Source: Pseudogemmobacter hezensis (GTDB taxonomy: Bacteria > Pseudomonadota > Alphaproteobacteria > Rhodobacterales > Rhodobacteraceae). From it: a DNA stretch of 64,000 nt. The position numbers were made by a program, and so were the translations under genes. The stretch is taken from NCBI RefSeq assembly GCF_013155295.1, contig NZ_JABJXT010000006.1:124001-188000 (forward strand), given 5' to 3'. A model generated the notes under the pieces. It was not told the DNA's origin, searched no databases, and saw nothing but the letters and a program-made list of their open reading frames with translations. Positions 41,299-50,513 of the stretch are shown here, piece by piece. The stretch's first letter is position 1. Each line of letters begins with the position of its first letter.

Positions 41299-43137
41299 TC
41301 ACTCCATCGCTTCCAGCTCGTCGATGAAGCCTGCGATCATCGACAGGCCCTTGTCCCAGAATTTCGGGTCCGAGGCGTCAAGGCCAAAGGGGGCCAGCAG
41401 CTCTTTGTGGTGCTTCGATCCGCCCGCTTTCAGCATCTCGAAATACTTGTCCTGGAAGCCCGGCAGCCCATCGGCATAGGCGGCATAAAGCGCGTTCACC
41501 AATCCGTCGCCAAAGGCATAGGCGTAGACATAGAAGGGCGAGTGGATGAAATGCGGGATATAGGCCCAGAAGGTCTGATAGCCATCCATGAAGTCAAAGA
41601 CCGGGCCAAGGCTTTCGGCCTGCACAGACATCCACAGCGCGTTGATGTCGTCGGGCGTCAGCTCGCCCCCGGCGCGGGCGGCGTGCAGCTTGCACTCGAA
41701 ATCGTAAAACGCGATCTGGCGGACGACCGTGTTGATCATATCCTCGACCTTGCCCGCCAGCAGCACCTTGCGCTCGGCCGGGGTTTTGGCCTCATCCAGC
41801 AGCTTGCGGAAGGTCAGCATCTCGCCAAAGACGGATGCGGTTTCCGCCAGCGTCAGCGGGGTTGAGGACAAAAGCTCGCCCTGGCCCGCCGCCAGCACCT
41901 GGTGGACGCCATGGCCCAGCTCATGCGCCAGCGTCATCACGTCGCGCGGTTTGCCCAGGTAGTTCAGCATCACATAGGGGTGGACGGTGGTGACCGTCGG
42001 ATGCGCGAAGGCGCCCGGCGCCTTGCCCGGCTTCACCCCCGCATCAATCCAGCCCTTTTTGAAGAAGGGCTGCGCCAGTTCGGCCATGCGCGGGTCAAAG
42101 GCAGCGTAGGCCTCGGTCACCTGACGCTCGGCGGTGGCCCAGTCGATCAGTTTGGGATCCTCGGCGGGCAGGGGGGCGTTGCGGTCCCAGACCTGCAGCC
42201 GATCCAGACCCAGCCATTTCGCCTTCAGCGCGTAATAGCGATGCGACAGCTTCGGATAGGCGGCGACGACGGCGTTACGAAGCGCCTCGACCACCTCTGG
42301 CTCGACATGGTTCGAGAGGTGCCGCCCGGACTGGGGCGTCGGCATCTTGCGCCAGCGATCCTCGATTTCCTTTTCCTTCGCCAGCGTATTGGTGATCCGC
42401 GCGAAAAGCTTGACGTTTTTGTCAAAGACCTCGGCCAGGGCATGGGCCGCAGCTTCGCGCCGGGCGCGGTTCGGGTCGGTCAGAAGGTTCAGCGTCGCCT
42501 CAAGGTTCAGCTCTTCCTCTTCGCCTGCCACGGTGAACATCAGGCCTGCGGTGGTCTCATCAAACAGTTTGTTCCAGGCAGATGCGCCGACAACAGACTG
42601 ATCATGCAGGAATTTCTCCATCTCATCCGACAGCTGATGCGGGCGCATGGCGCGCATACGGTCAAAGACCGGCTTATAGCGGGCGAGATCCTCATTGGCA
42701 TTCAGCAGTGCGGTCAGATGCGCGTCATCGAGGCGATTGAACTCAAGGCTGAAAAAGACCAGCGATGTGGTCGCGACCGTCACCGCATCCTGGGCGTCGG
42801 CCATGAATTTGGCGCGCTCCGAGTCCATGGTGTTCTGGTAATAGCGCAGCCCCGCATAGGACATCAGCCGCCCGGCGGTCACGTCGATCGCCTCATAATC
42901 CTGCACGCATTTCAGAAGGCCCGCCGCATCCAGCGTGGCCAGCTTGCCTTCATATTTCGCGGCAAAATCGGCGCAGGCCTTTGACAGCCACTCTGTATCG
43001 CGGGTGAATTCCGGGGCGTCGGGGGCGGGGTAGAGATCGCGCAGATCCCATTCCGGCAGATCGCCAAAGCCCTTTCCAGACGCATTTGCATCGAAAACCG
43101 GAAGGGGGGGGCTGAAGGTGAAAGGGCTGCGGATCAT
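41299..43137 (-). CDS. pepF: M3-family oligoendopeptidase F
   Basis: A 612-residue cytosolic zinc metallopeptidase for short peptides. The zinc site is HELGHGVHQ near residue 400 (HExGH), followed by LAETASVFGEMLTFRKLLDE, which supplies the third ligand. The N-terminal LPEWDLRDLYPAP is the usual start of PepF proteins. Near the C-terminus are HFIHSPFYVYAYAFGDGLVNALYA and the substrate-binding Tyr/His residues. Start MIRSPF at 43137 has AGGT before it; an in-frame start 16 codons upstream is less good. The gap to the next gene is large, so it is a single-gene unit. Confidence 0.92.
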   Translation of the reverse strand: MIRSPFTFSPPLPVFDANASGKGFGDLPEWDLRDLYPAPDAPEFTRDTEWLSKACADFAAKYEGKLATLDAAGLLKCVQDYEAIDVTAGRLMSYAGLRYYQNTMDSERAKFMADAQDAVTVATTSLVFFSLEFNRLDDAHLTALLNANEDLARYKPVFDRMRAMRPHQLSDEMEKFLHDQSVVGASAWNKLFDETTAGLMFTVAGEEEELNLEATLNLLTDPNRARREAAAHALAEVFDKNVKLFARITNTLAKEKEIEDRWRKMPTPQSGRHLSNHVEPEVVEALRNAVVAAYPKLSHRYYALKAKWLGLDRLQVWDRNAPLPAEDPKLIDWATAERQVTEAYAAFDPRMAELAQPFFKKGWIDAGVKPGKAPGAFAHPTVTTVHPYVMLNYLGKPRDVMTLAHELGHGVHQVLAAGQGELLSSTPLTLAETASVFGEMLTFRKLLDEAKTPAERKVLLAGKVEDMINTVVRQIAFYDFECKLHAARAGGELTPDDINALWMSVQAESLGPVFDFMDGYQTFWAYIPHFIHSPFYVYAYAFGDGLVNALYAAYADGLPGFQDKYFEMLKAGGSKHHKELLAPFGLDASDPKFWDKGLSMIAGFIDELEAME

Positions 43138-43590
43138 CGGACTACCTGTGCTGTTTTGCCCCTGAGTAAGGGCCTTACCCACCATCTAGGCGTGAGGGGG
43201 GGCGGGCTGCAAGGGTTGGCGCAATCCCTGGGGCTGGAGATAGCGTGATCTTTACAGCCCCGATCTGACCATAGAGCACCGCTTTTCCGCCTGGCCCCGG
43301 GCTTTGGCCTGGCCCCGGCGCTTTGATCGCGGCTTTTGGCCGGTGATCGGAATTTTGCTCTGGTTATTCCTGATCTTCGCGGCAACAGTTCTGCATGTCT
43401 GCCCCCGTCAGGAGGGGGGGCAGAAGGGGGATTGACCGTGGAACCGCAGCCTGCATTTGGCGTTTGCTCTGGTGTTGCTTAAAAAATGTGCAGGTGCACA
43501 TGACGCAACCAGTGGATAGCCGGATGAGGTCTTTACGCTGCCGCATCTGCGCGATTGACTGAAAGTGCCATTAAGCGAGTGGAGCCAGAT
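43138..43590. other. Gene-free stretch between pepF and the ATP-grasp operon
   Basis: No gene is supported. The region holds the pepF promoter on the minus strand and that of the ATP-grasp operon on the plus strand. GCCTGGCCCCGG occurs twice close together (about 43289-43317). No regulator site was identified. Confidence 0.4.
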
Positions 43591-45006
43591 ATGGGCGTAT
43601 TCTTCGACGAGATGAACGGATCGGGTGGGGGCACCCGCATCCCCTATGCAAGGCTCGAAGAATGGCTGGCAACCATGCCCAAAGAGTTACGAAGCCTGAA
43701 ACAGGCCGAGGCCGAGGCACTGTTTCGCCGCATCGGCATCACCTTCGCGGTTTATGGTGAGGGCGGCGATCCGGATCGGCTGATCCCTTTCGATATGTTC
43801 CCGCGCGTCTTCTCGGCCGCCGAATGGGCGCGGCTGGATCGCGGCGTCAAACAACGCGCCAAGGCGCTGAATATGTTTCTGGTCGATGTCTACGGACGCG
43901 GCGAGATCATTCGTGCGGGCCGCATCCCCGCCAATCTGGTCTATCAGAATGAGGCCTATGAGAAGGCGGTCGTCGGGTTCGTGCCGCCCAAAGGCGTCTA
44001 TTCCCATATCGTCGGCATTGATCTGGTGCGCACCGGGCCGGAGGATTTCTTCGTGCTGGAGGACAATTGCCGCACGCCTTCGGGCGTCTCCTATATGCTG
44101 GAAAACCGCGAGATCATGATGCGGATGTTCCCCGGTCTTTTCCGCGAGAACCGCATCCAGCCGATTGATTCCTATGCGGAAATTCTGCGCCGCACGCTGG
44201 CCTCTGTCGCGCCCGTGAAATGCAAAGGCGAGCCGAAGGTTGTGATCCTGACGCCGGGTCATTTCAACTCGGCCTATTATGAACACTCGTTCCTGGCCGA
44301 TCTGATGGGGGTCGAGCTGGTCGAGGGCCAGGACCTCTTTGTCGATGGCGAATTCGTCTATGCCCGCACGACCGAGGGCCCGAAGCGCGTCGATGTGATC
44401 TACCGCCGGATTGATGACGCCTTCCTGGATCCTTTGTGCTTCCGGCCGGATTCCATGCTGGGCGTGCCGGGGCTGATGGATGTCTACCGCTCTGGCGGCG
44501 TTTCGATCTGTTCCGCGCCGGGCGCGGGCGTTGCCGATGACAAGGCAATCTACACCTATGTGCCTGAAATGATACGTTTCTATCTGGGTGAAGAGCCGAT
44601 CCTGAAAAACGTGCCCACCTGGAAATGCGCCGAGCGTGACGATCTGAAATATGTGCTCGACAACCTGGGTGAGCTGGTCGTCAAAGAGGTGCATGGCTCG
44701 GGCGGCTATGGCATGCTGGTTGGCCCCAAGGCCAGCAAGGCCGAGATCGAGGCCTTCCGCGCCCAGCTGGTGGCGAACCCCTCGAATTACATCGCGCAGC
44801 CGACGCTGGCGCTTTCGACCGTGCCGACCTTCGTGGATGAGGGCGTCGCGCCGCGCCATGTCGATCTGCGCCCCTATTGTCTGGTGGGCGAGCGGATCGA
44901 GCTGGTCAAAGGCGGTCTGACGCGGGTCGCTTTGCGTGAGGGCAGTCTTGTCGTGAACTCGTCGCAGGGCGGGGGCGTCAAGGACACCTGGGTTTTGGCG
45001 GAGTAA
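43591..45006 (+). CDS. Circularly permuted ATP-grasp protein (type 2)
   Basis: A 471-residue predicted ATP-dependent amide/peptide ligase. Motifs of the permuted ATP-grasp family are present: GIDLVRTGPEDFFVLEDNCRTPSGVSY near 140-165 (metal and ATP contacts), FVYARTTEGPKRVDVIYRRIDDAFLDP near 255-280, and VVKEVHGSGGYGMLVGP near 360-376. Family members precede alpha-E domain proteins and are thought to make a peptide or peptide tag. Start at 43591 has GGAG six bases upstream. The next gene starts six bases after the stop. Substrate is unknown. Confidence 0.88.
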   Translation: MGVFFDEMNGSGGGTRIPYARLEEWLATMPKELRSLKQAEAEALFRRIGITFAVYGEGGDPDRLIPFDMFPRVFSAAEWARLDRGVKQRAKALNMFLVDVYGRGEIIRAGRIPANLVYQNEAYEKAVVGFVPPKGVYSHIVGIDLVRTGPEDFFVLEDNCRTPSGVSYMLENREIMMRMFPGLFRENRIQPIDSYAEILRRTLASVAPVKCKGEPKVVILTPGHFNSAYYEHSFLADLMGVELVEGQDLFVDGEFVYARTTEGPKRVDVIYRRIDDAFLDPLCFRPDSMLGVPGLMDVYRSGGVSICSAPGAGVADDKAIYTYVPEMIRFYLGEEPILKNVPTWKCAERDDLKYVLDNLGELVVKEVHGSGGYGMLVGPKASKAEIEAFRAQLVANPSNYIAQPTLALSTVPTFVDEGVAPRHVDLRPYCLVGERIELVKGGLTRVALREGSLVVNSSQGGGVKDTWVLAE

Positions 45007-45012
45007 CCGGAT

Positions 45013-45963
45013 ATGCTTTCAAGAACCGCCAATAATCTTTACTGGATCGCCCGCTATATGGAGCGTGCCGATACCGTCGCACGGCTGCTGGATGTGGGCA
45101 GCCGGATCTCGCTGATCCCCTCGGAACATGGTTATCGCAGCGAATGGGACAGTCTTTTGCAGGCCAGCGGCATGGCCGAGGGCTTTACCGCCAAATATGG
45201 CGACCCGGTGCAGCGCAACCTGGAAAGCTGGCTGTTTTTCGACCGCGACAACCCCTCATCTGTGGCCAGTTGCCTGACCTCGGCGCGGGAGAATGCGCGG
45301 ATCGTGCGCACCGCGATGACCGCTCAGGTCTGGGACGCGCTGAACGGCGCCTTTCAGGAGCTGCGCCAGCTGGAGCGGCAAGAGAGATCCAGCCTGGATC
45401 AGTCGACGCTGACCGAATGGGTGACGCGGCAATCGGCGCTGGTTCGCGGTGCGATTGACGCCACGCTTTTGCGCGACGATGGCTATAACTTCCTGAACCT
45501 GGGCTATTATCTGGAGCGTGCCGACAATACCGCCCGGCTTTTGGACGTGAAATATTACGTGCTGCTGCCGCGTCTGGATTTCGTGGGCTCTGGCCTCGAC
45601 AATTACCAGTGGTCAACGCTTTTGCGGGCCATGGGGGCGCAGCGCGCTTTCCACTGGGCATATGGTGGCGAGATCACCGCCGGAAAGATCGCCGATTTCC
45701 TGATCCTGAACCGGCAAAGCCCGCGTGCGCTGATCACCTGCATCGCCGGGGCTGAAAACCATCTGGCGCGGCTGGCCAAGACCTATGGCAAGGAAAATGC
45801 CGCGCAAACGCTGGTGCGCGAGATGATGACTGAACTGGAGACCGAGACCGTCGAGCGCATCTTCGATGAGGGGCTGCATGAATATCTGTCGCGCTTTATC
45901 GGCTCGGTTGCGGGTCTCGGCTCGGTCATCCATGAGGTCTATCTTGGCGGAGAGGTCAGCTGA
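45013..45963 (+). CDS. Alpha-E domain protein
   Basis: A 316-residue all-helical protein of the alpha-E family. It starts MLSRTANNLYWIARYMERADTVARLLD, the family signature, and repeats it at about 170-185 (LNLGYYLERADNTARLLDVKYY), giving two related halves. Alpha-E proteins always travel with permuted ATP-grasp enzymes and are thought to act with them, perhaps as substrate carrier or partner. The stop overlaps the start of the next gene (TGATG), so the stoichiometry is probably fixed by coupling. Confidence 0.9.
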   Translation: MLSRTANNLYWIARYMERADTVARLLDVGSRISLIPSEHGYRSEWDSLLQASGMAEGFTAKYGDPVQRNLESWLFFDRDNPSSVASCLTSARENARIVRTAMTAQVWDALNGAFQELRQLERQERSSLDQSTLTEWVTRQSALVRGAIDATLLRDDGYNFLNLGYYLERADNTARLLDVKYYVLLPRLDFVGSGLDNYQWSTLLRAMGAQRAFHWAYGGEITAGKIADFLILNRQSPRALITCIAGAENHLARLAKTYGKENAAQTLVREMMTELETETVERIFDEGLHEYLSRFIGSVAGLGSVIHEVYLGGEVS

Positions 45964-46823
45964 TGCGTCTGATCGTTGATCACATCACCCGCTATGATTA
46001 CGAGCGCCCGGTTCGCGGCCTGGTGCAAAGCCATCGCCTGACGCCCTCGGTCTTTCAGGGGCAAAAGGTGATCTCCTGGCAGGTCAGCGTGACCGCCGGG
46101 CAGACCGGAGAAGAGGGGGGCGAAACGCCTGGCCTTTTGGGGGCCGAGTTTACCGATGGGGCGGGTGACCGCATCCAGGGCTGGCGTATCGCGGGGCCCG
46201 CAACCCGGGTCACGGTTCGCGTGCAGGGTGAGGTCGAGACCGCTGATCTTGCCGGCATGCTGAAGGGCCACCGCGAGGTGATCAACCCCTGCGCCTATAA
46301 GCGCGAAACCGCGATGACGGCGGGCTCGGCGGCGCTTGAGGCGCTGGCCGAGACGGTCTCTGATGCGGGCGGGCAGCTTTCGCTGGCGCATGGTCTGTCG
46401 GCGGCGGTCTCGGGGGCGATCCGCTATCAGCCGGGGGTGACGCATGCCCATACCTCGGCCTCTGAGGCGCTGGCCCTGGGCGAGGGGGTCTGCCAGGACC
46501 ACGCCCATGCGCTGATCGCGCTGGCACGGTTGCGCGGCCTGCCGGCCCGTTATGTCTCGGGCTATCTTTTCGCCGATTCCAGCGGAGCCGCACCCGATTC
46601 TGCAGCCGAGGCCGCCCATGCCTGGGCCGAGATTTTCGTCGATGGCCTGGGCTGGATCGGCTTTGATCCGGCCAATGAATGCTGCCCGGATGCGCGTTAT
46701 ATCCGGCTGGCCTCGGGCTTTGATGCGCGTGACGCAGCCCCGATCCGGGGCGTGGCACGCGGCGGCACTGCCGGAGACGAGTTTATGGATGTATCGGTTG
46801 CGGTCCTTTCGGCGGATCAGTAA
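45963..46823 (+). CDS. Transglutaminase-like cysteine protease family protein
   Basis: A 286-residue protein. An N-terminal beta domain (MRLIVDHITRYDYERPVRGLVQSHRLTP, the bacterial transglutaminase N-terminal signature) is followed by the transglutaminase-like core. The catalytic triad is visible: Cys near 176 in LGEGVCQDHAHALIALAR, His near 219 in AAHAWAEIFVDG, and Asp near 235 in GWIGFDPAN. Such proteins usually cleave or transfer peptides rather than cross-link proteins. It overlaps the alpha-E gene by one base and precedes the Anbu gene, which suggests a shared peptide-processing pathway. Confidence 0.9.
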   Translation: MRLIVDHITRYDYERPVRGLVQSHRLTPSVFQGQKVISWQVSVTAGQTGEEGGETPGLLGAEFTDGAGDRIQGWRIAGPATRVTVRVQGEVETADLAGMLKGHREVINPCAYKRETAMTAGSAALEALAETVSDAGGQLSLAHGLSAAVSGAIRYQPGVTHAHTSASEALALGEGVCQDHAHALIALARLRGLPARYVSGYLFADSSGAAPDSAAEAAHAWAEIFVDGLGWIGFDPANECCPDARYIRLASGFDARDAAPIRGVARGGTAGDEFMDVSVAVLSADQ

Positions 46824-46856
46824 TGTCCCGGTGGTGAAGACTTTTTCCGGTGAGAA

Positions 46857-47579
46857 ATGACCTATTGCGTCGGCCTGTTGCTTAATCAGGGCATGGTATG
46901 TCTGTCTGATACCCGCACCAATGCGGGGCTCGACAATATCTCGACCTACCGCAAGATGTTCACCTTTGAAAAACCGGGTGAGCGGGTGATCACCATCATG
47001 ACCGCGGGCTCGCTTTCGGTCACCCAGACCACCATCGCCCGCCTGCATGAGGCGATGGATGAGGAAAACGCCACGCCGGAAACCTCGATCATGCTGGCGC
47101 CGACCATGCTGAAAGTGGCGGATCTGGTCGGAAACACCCTGGCCGCCGTGCGCCGCGAGATCGGCGAGAAACTGTCGATGGCGCAGGGGGCCTCGGCCTC
47201 GATGATCGTGGCGGGGCAGAGGAAGGGCGGCGGCATGCGCATGTTCCTGATCTATCCCGAAGGCAATTATATCGAGGCCACCGACGACACCCCCTTCCTG
47301 CAGATCGGCGAGCATAAATACGGCAAGCCGATTCTCGACCGCGTCGTGCGCCCCGAAACCACCATTGCCGAGGGCAAGCGGGCGGTGCTGGTTTCAATGG
47401 ATTCGACCCTGCGCTCGAACCTTTCGGTGGGCATGCCGCTGGATCTGGTGGTGATCGAGAAAGACGCGCTGCGCGTCACCAGCACAAGGCGCATCGAGGC
47501 CGGGGATGAAGGGTTCCGCGCCATGAGCGAGGCCTGGTCCAACGCGCTGCGCGACGGCTTTACCCGTATCGAGATCTGA
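46857..47579 (+). CDS. Anbu, proteasome-like peptidase
   Basis: A 240-residue Ntn-hydrolase of the proteasome beta/HslV superfamily. It starts MTYCVGLLLNQGMVCLSDTRTNAG, with Thr2 as the likely N-terminal nucleophile after Met removal and the conserved SDTRTNAG. Later come STYRKMFTFEKPGERVITIMTAG, ASASMIVAGQ, YGKPILDRV and LVSMDSTLRSNLSVGMPLDL, all in the Anbu pattern. It has no partner ATPase in this operon. The co-occurrence with ATP-grasp, alpha-E and transglutaminase genes is the known Anbu gene neighbourhood. A terminator lies 29 bases downstream. Confidence 0.92.
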   Translation: MTYCVGLLLNQGMVCLSDTRTNAGLDNISTYRKMFTFEKPGERVITIMTAGSLSVTQTTIARLHEAMDEENATPETSIMLAPTMLKVADLVGNTLAAVRREIGEKLSMAQGASASMIVAGQRKGGGMRMFLIYPEGNYIEATDDTPFLQIGEHKYGKPILDRVVRPETTIAEGKRAVLVSMDSTLRSNLSVGMPLDLVVIEKDALRVTSTRRIEAGDEGFRAMSEAWSNALRDGFTRIEI

Positions 47580-47607
47580 GCGCGCTCCAGGGGGCCGAGG
47601 CCCGGTT

Positions 47608-47630
47608 ACAGGCGCGGAAGCGCCTGTTTT
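47608..47630 (+). terminator. Rho-independent terminator after the Anbu operon
   Basis: ACAGGCGC (47608-47615) and GCGCCTGT (47620-47627) pair perfectly around GGAA, followed by TTTT. It closes the four-gene operon. Confidence 0.85.
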
Positions 47631-47771
47631 AACCTGCATTTCAGGCGGAAAGGGCATTTCCACCGTCAAAATATGTAAAATGCGCTGATTATCTCATTTG
47701 CTTTGTCACAGGGGCTTCACATCCGCGCGGCGCGTGCCTAGCTTTTCCTCACAGGACAGGAGAGACGACTC

Positions 47772-48083
47772 ATGCCAAAGCTTGTGAAACTCTACATCCA
47801 ATCCGTGGCGATTGGCTTCGCGCTTTCGGCAGGCTTTGTCGCGCTTTTGCTGATGAGCAATGTCGCCTCGGTGGGCGGGCTGATCATCGGGGCTGGGGCC
47901 ATGGGCGCCGTCGCGGTTGCGATGCTGGTGGTGTTCTTTGGCATTCTCTTTTCAGGCGTCCAGTTCGCCATTCGCATCATGATGATGGCCGAAGATCAGG
48001 GCGGGCCGCGCGGTGGTCTGCGCCAGCAGCTGGTCCCGATCCGCGTCCATGCCGAAAGCCGCAAGCGTCAGACCCGTCGCTGA
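47772..48083 (+). CDS. Uncharacterised small membrane protein
   Basis: A 103-residue protein with two membrane helices (SVAIGFALSAGFVALLLMS and VGGLIIGAGAMGAVAVAMLVVFFGILF) and a basic C-terminal tail (RVHAESRKRQTRR) that should face the cytoplasm. AGGAGAGACGACTC precedes the ATG. Family not recognised. It is a single-gene unit with terminators on both sides. Confidence 0.75.
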   Translation: MPKLVKLYIQSVAIGFALSAGFVALLLMSNVASVGGLIIGAGAMGAVAVAMLVVFFGILFSGVQFAIRIMMMAEDQGGPRGGLRQQLVPIRVHAESRKRQTRR

Positions 48084-48185
48084 GGTTTGGTGTCGCTGAG
48101 GTTTGGTATCGCTAAGATTTGGTTCTGGCCCCGACCGGCTTTTGCGGAACAGGTCTTCACGCGTTCAGTCCGATATATTTCCTGA

Positions 48186-48219
48186 CCCGCCGCCTCCGTG
48201 AAGGAAAGCGGCGGGTTTT
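48186..48219 (+). terminator. Rho-independent terminator after the small membrane protein
   Basis: CCCGCCGC (48186-48193) pairs with GCGGCGGG (48208-48215), followed by TTTTC. Confidence 0.82.
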
Positions 48220-48312
48220 CGCATTTGCGGCCCCCGGAATGGGCCTCTGGCCTCGTATCGGCGGGGGCAGGCGGGTAAGCATTTGCATTACAGTGAATAA
48301 AAGGTGGTCGTT

Positions 48313-49212
48313 ATGGAACTGGCGCTGATCAGAAGCTTTGTCGAGGTCGCCGAAAGCGGCTCATTCGCGGCGGCCTCAGACCGGCTTTTTGTGACACAAT
48401 CCGCGGTTTCACTACGGATCCAGCGGCTTGAGGAACAGCTTGGCCGCCCGCTTTTTCTGCGCTCAAAGGATGGGGTGGCGCTGACCGTGGCCGGGCGCGA
48501 GTTTCGCACCTTTGCCAATACCATCATGCGCAACTGGGAAGAGGCGCGTCAGCGCGTGGCGCTTGCCGAAGACGGGGCGGCCTCGCTGGCGCTGGTGGCA
48601 CCGCCGACGCTTTGGTCGGGTTTTGGCTATAGCTGGATCGACAATCTGCGTCAGCGTCTGCCGCATTTGCATTTGCGCGCAGAGGCGGCCCGCAGCGAGG
48701 CGCTGGCGATGATGCTGGTCGCAGGCCAGGCGCAAATCGGGCTGAGCTATGCGCCCGCCACCCGCAGCGGCCTGGTCAATGCGCCTTTGTTCGATGATCA
48801 GCTGGTCATGGTCGCCTCATGGGAGGGCGCTGATCTCGCAGATATGGCGGGGCGTTACGTTTTGGTCGATTGGGGCCAGGACTTCATGCGCCAGCACCAG
48901 GAGGCTTTGCCCGGTCTGCATCAGGCGCTGCTTGTGCTGTCTTTGGGGGCATTGGCGGCGCCGTTTATTGCTGCCCGTCCCTGTGCCGGCTATCTGCCCG
49001 CCCGCTATGCAAAGGGAGAGATTGAGGCGAAACGGCTATATCTTGTGGCCGGTGCCCCGGTTTTCACCCTGCCAGCCTGGGTGATCTGGCGCGAAGATAT
49101 CCAAACAGAGTTGCGGACTGTTGCGCAGGAGACACTTGCCCTGGCGGTGGAACAGGTGCTGTCGGACACCTCCGAGGCCCTGGCAATGCACGGCCAGGAA
49201 CAATGTTCATGA
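48313..49212 (+). CDS. LysR-family transcriptional regulator
   Basis: A 299-residue regulator. N-terminal HTH is LIRSFVEVAESGSFAAASDRLFVTQSAVSLRIQRLEEQLG, followed by a linker helix and the effector-binding domain with MMLVAGQAQIGLSYAP. The ligand is unknown. ATG at 48313 has AAGG eight bases upstream; a GTG three codons earlier is less likely. No divergent partner is near; the preceding gene is co-oriented and separated by a terminator, so the target is not suggested by the context. Confidence 0.87.
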   Translation: MELALIRSFVEVAESGSFAAASDRLFVTQSAVSLRIQRLEEQLGRPLFLRSKDGVALTVAGREFRTFANTIMRNWEEARQRVALAEDGAASLALVAPPTLWSGFGYSWIDNLRQRLPHLHLRAEAARSEALAMMLVAGQAQIGLSYAPATRSGLVNAPLFDDQLVMVASWEGADLADMAGRYVLVDWGQDFMRQHQEALPGLHQALLVLSLGALAAPFIAARPCAGYLPARYAKGEIEAKRLYLVAGAPVFTLPAWVIWREDIQTELRTVAQETLALAVEQVLSDTSEALAMHGQEQCS

Positions 49213-49431
49213 ACGCCGTTCAGCATATCTGGTTGGAATCATACGGATAATTTCGAGTCGCTTCCCCGGTATTGGCAGGTTTTCACGACACAAGATCTGG
49301 TTCCGTGAGTAATTCCGGGGGCAGCCTCAAGTTTCGTAAATGTTTCGTTTCTGGCCGCAATGCCTCAGATCAGTATCACACAAGCCGACCGGATGTTCCG
49401 GCCCCGGCGGGTCACTGTGAAAGGTGTAAAG

Positions 49432-50298
49432 ATGAAAAAGGTTGCTCTCTTCGCTACCGCTTCGGCTCTGTCGCTGTCGCTGGCTGCGCCGCTCTTCGCG
49501 CAAACTGAAATTACCGGTATCAGAGCCGTTGAAGATCGCATTGAGGATCTCCAGTATGACGCGAACCGTGACATGAATCGTGCTCGCGATGAGTTCCGCT
49601 TCGGTTCGCCCGATCAGCGCCAGGGCCTCTCGGGCTCGGCCTCGCTGGGCTTCTCGGGTAAAACCGGCAACAATGAATCGCAGGAACTGGCTATCGGCCT
49701 GCGCATCCGTCACGCTGCCGGCCCGTTCGTTCAGACCATCGGCGCTGTGCTTGACTATGCAGAATCGAACAACCGTTCGACCAAGAAGGACGTGTTCGCC
49801 ATCTATGACGCGAACTACTACTTCAACGACAAGGTCTATGGCTTCATCCTGGGCCGCGTTCAGTCGGACGGCAAGGCTGATGAACTGAGCGCTGATCAGA
49901 TCGCCGCTGGCAACACGCTGCGCGACAACGTGAAGCGCGACGCTTTCCTTGGCTTTGGTCCGGGCTACCGTGTGGTGAACACCGATGACGTGGCATGGCG
50001 TGTCCAGGCTGGTATCGGTATCAGCTATCTGCAGTATGGCGATGACAGCTCGGTGACCGAAGAAACAGGGATCGTTTCGTCGCGCCTCTTCTACAAGATC
50101 AACGACAATGTCTTCCTGACCAATGACACCGACGTTCTGAAATCGGACACTGCTCTGCGGGCCAACAACGACTTTGGTGTGAACTTCAAGATCTCTGACG
50201 CAATGTCGACCCGCGTCAGCTATCTGACCGAGTATAACGAGAGCCGTGCGATCCGCACCGACAACAAGCTGGGCGTCTCGATCGTCTTTGGCTTCTGA
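49432..50298 (+). CDS. DUF481 outer-membrane protein
   Basis: A 288-residue outer-membrane protein. The signal peptide is MKKVALFATASALSLSLAAPLFAQ. After a short helical stretch (VEDRIEDLQYDANRDMNRARDEFRF) come beta strands in the DUF481 pattern (GLSGSASLGFSGKTGNNESQELAIGLRIRH, VFAIYDANYYFNDKVYGF, FLGFGPGYRVVNTDDVAWRVQAGIGISY), and a terminal Phe (LGVSIVFGF). DUF481 proteins are barrels linked to salt or envelope stress in some bacteria. The codon use (CGT, GGT-rich) differs from the neighbours and suggests high expression. Start at 49432 has AAAGGTG. Confidence 0.85.
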   Translation: MKKVALFATASALSLSLAAPLFAQTEITGIRAVEDRIEDLQYDANRDMNRARDEFRFGSPDQRQGLSGSASLGFSGKTGNNESQELAIGLRIRHAAGPFVQTIGAVLDYAESNNRSTKKDVFAIYDANYYFNDKVYGFILGRVQSDGKADELSADQIAAGNTLRDNVKRDAFLGFGPGYRVVNTDDVAWRVQAGIGISYLQYGDDSSVTEETGIVSSRLFYKINDNVFLTNDTDVLKSDTALRANNDFGVNFKISDAMSTRVSYLTEYNESRAIRTDNKLGVSIVFGF

Positions 50299-50338
50299 GG
50301 CTGACTTAGCCTGATTGACTTCAAGGGGAATTGAAAAC

Positions 50339-50370
50339 TCCGGGGGCGCGTCTGCGCCCCCGGAATTTTT
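50339..50370 (+). terminator. Strong rho-independent terminator after the DUF481 gene
   Basis: TCCGGGGGCGC (50339-50349) pairs with GCGCCCCCGGA (50354-50364), then ATTTTTAT. A perfect 11-bp stem with T-tract. Confidence 0.93.
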
Positions 50371-50513
50371 ATATCCGGCCGGCCTTTGTGCTTTCGCGGC
50401 GGGGCAGGCCCTGGCCGAGGCTTGCCGCCCTGCGCAGGGCAGGACTTGGCAAGATTGACGGAATCCCTGTAAGACGGGGCAAGACAGTATTGACGGCAGG
50501 AAGGCCCAGGACC

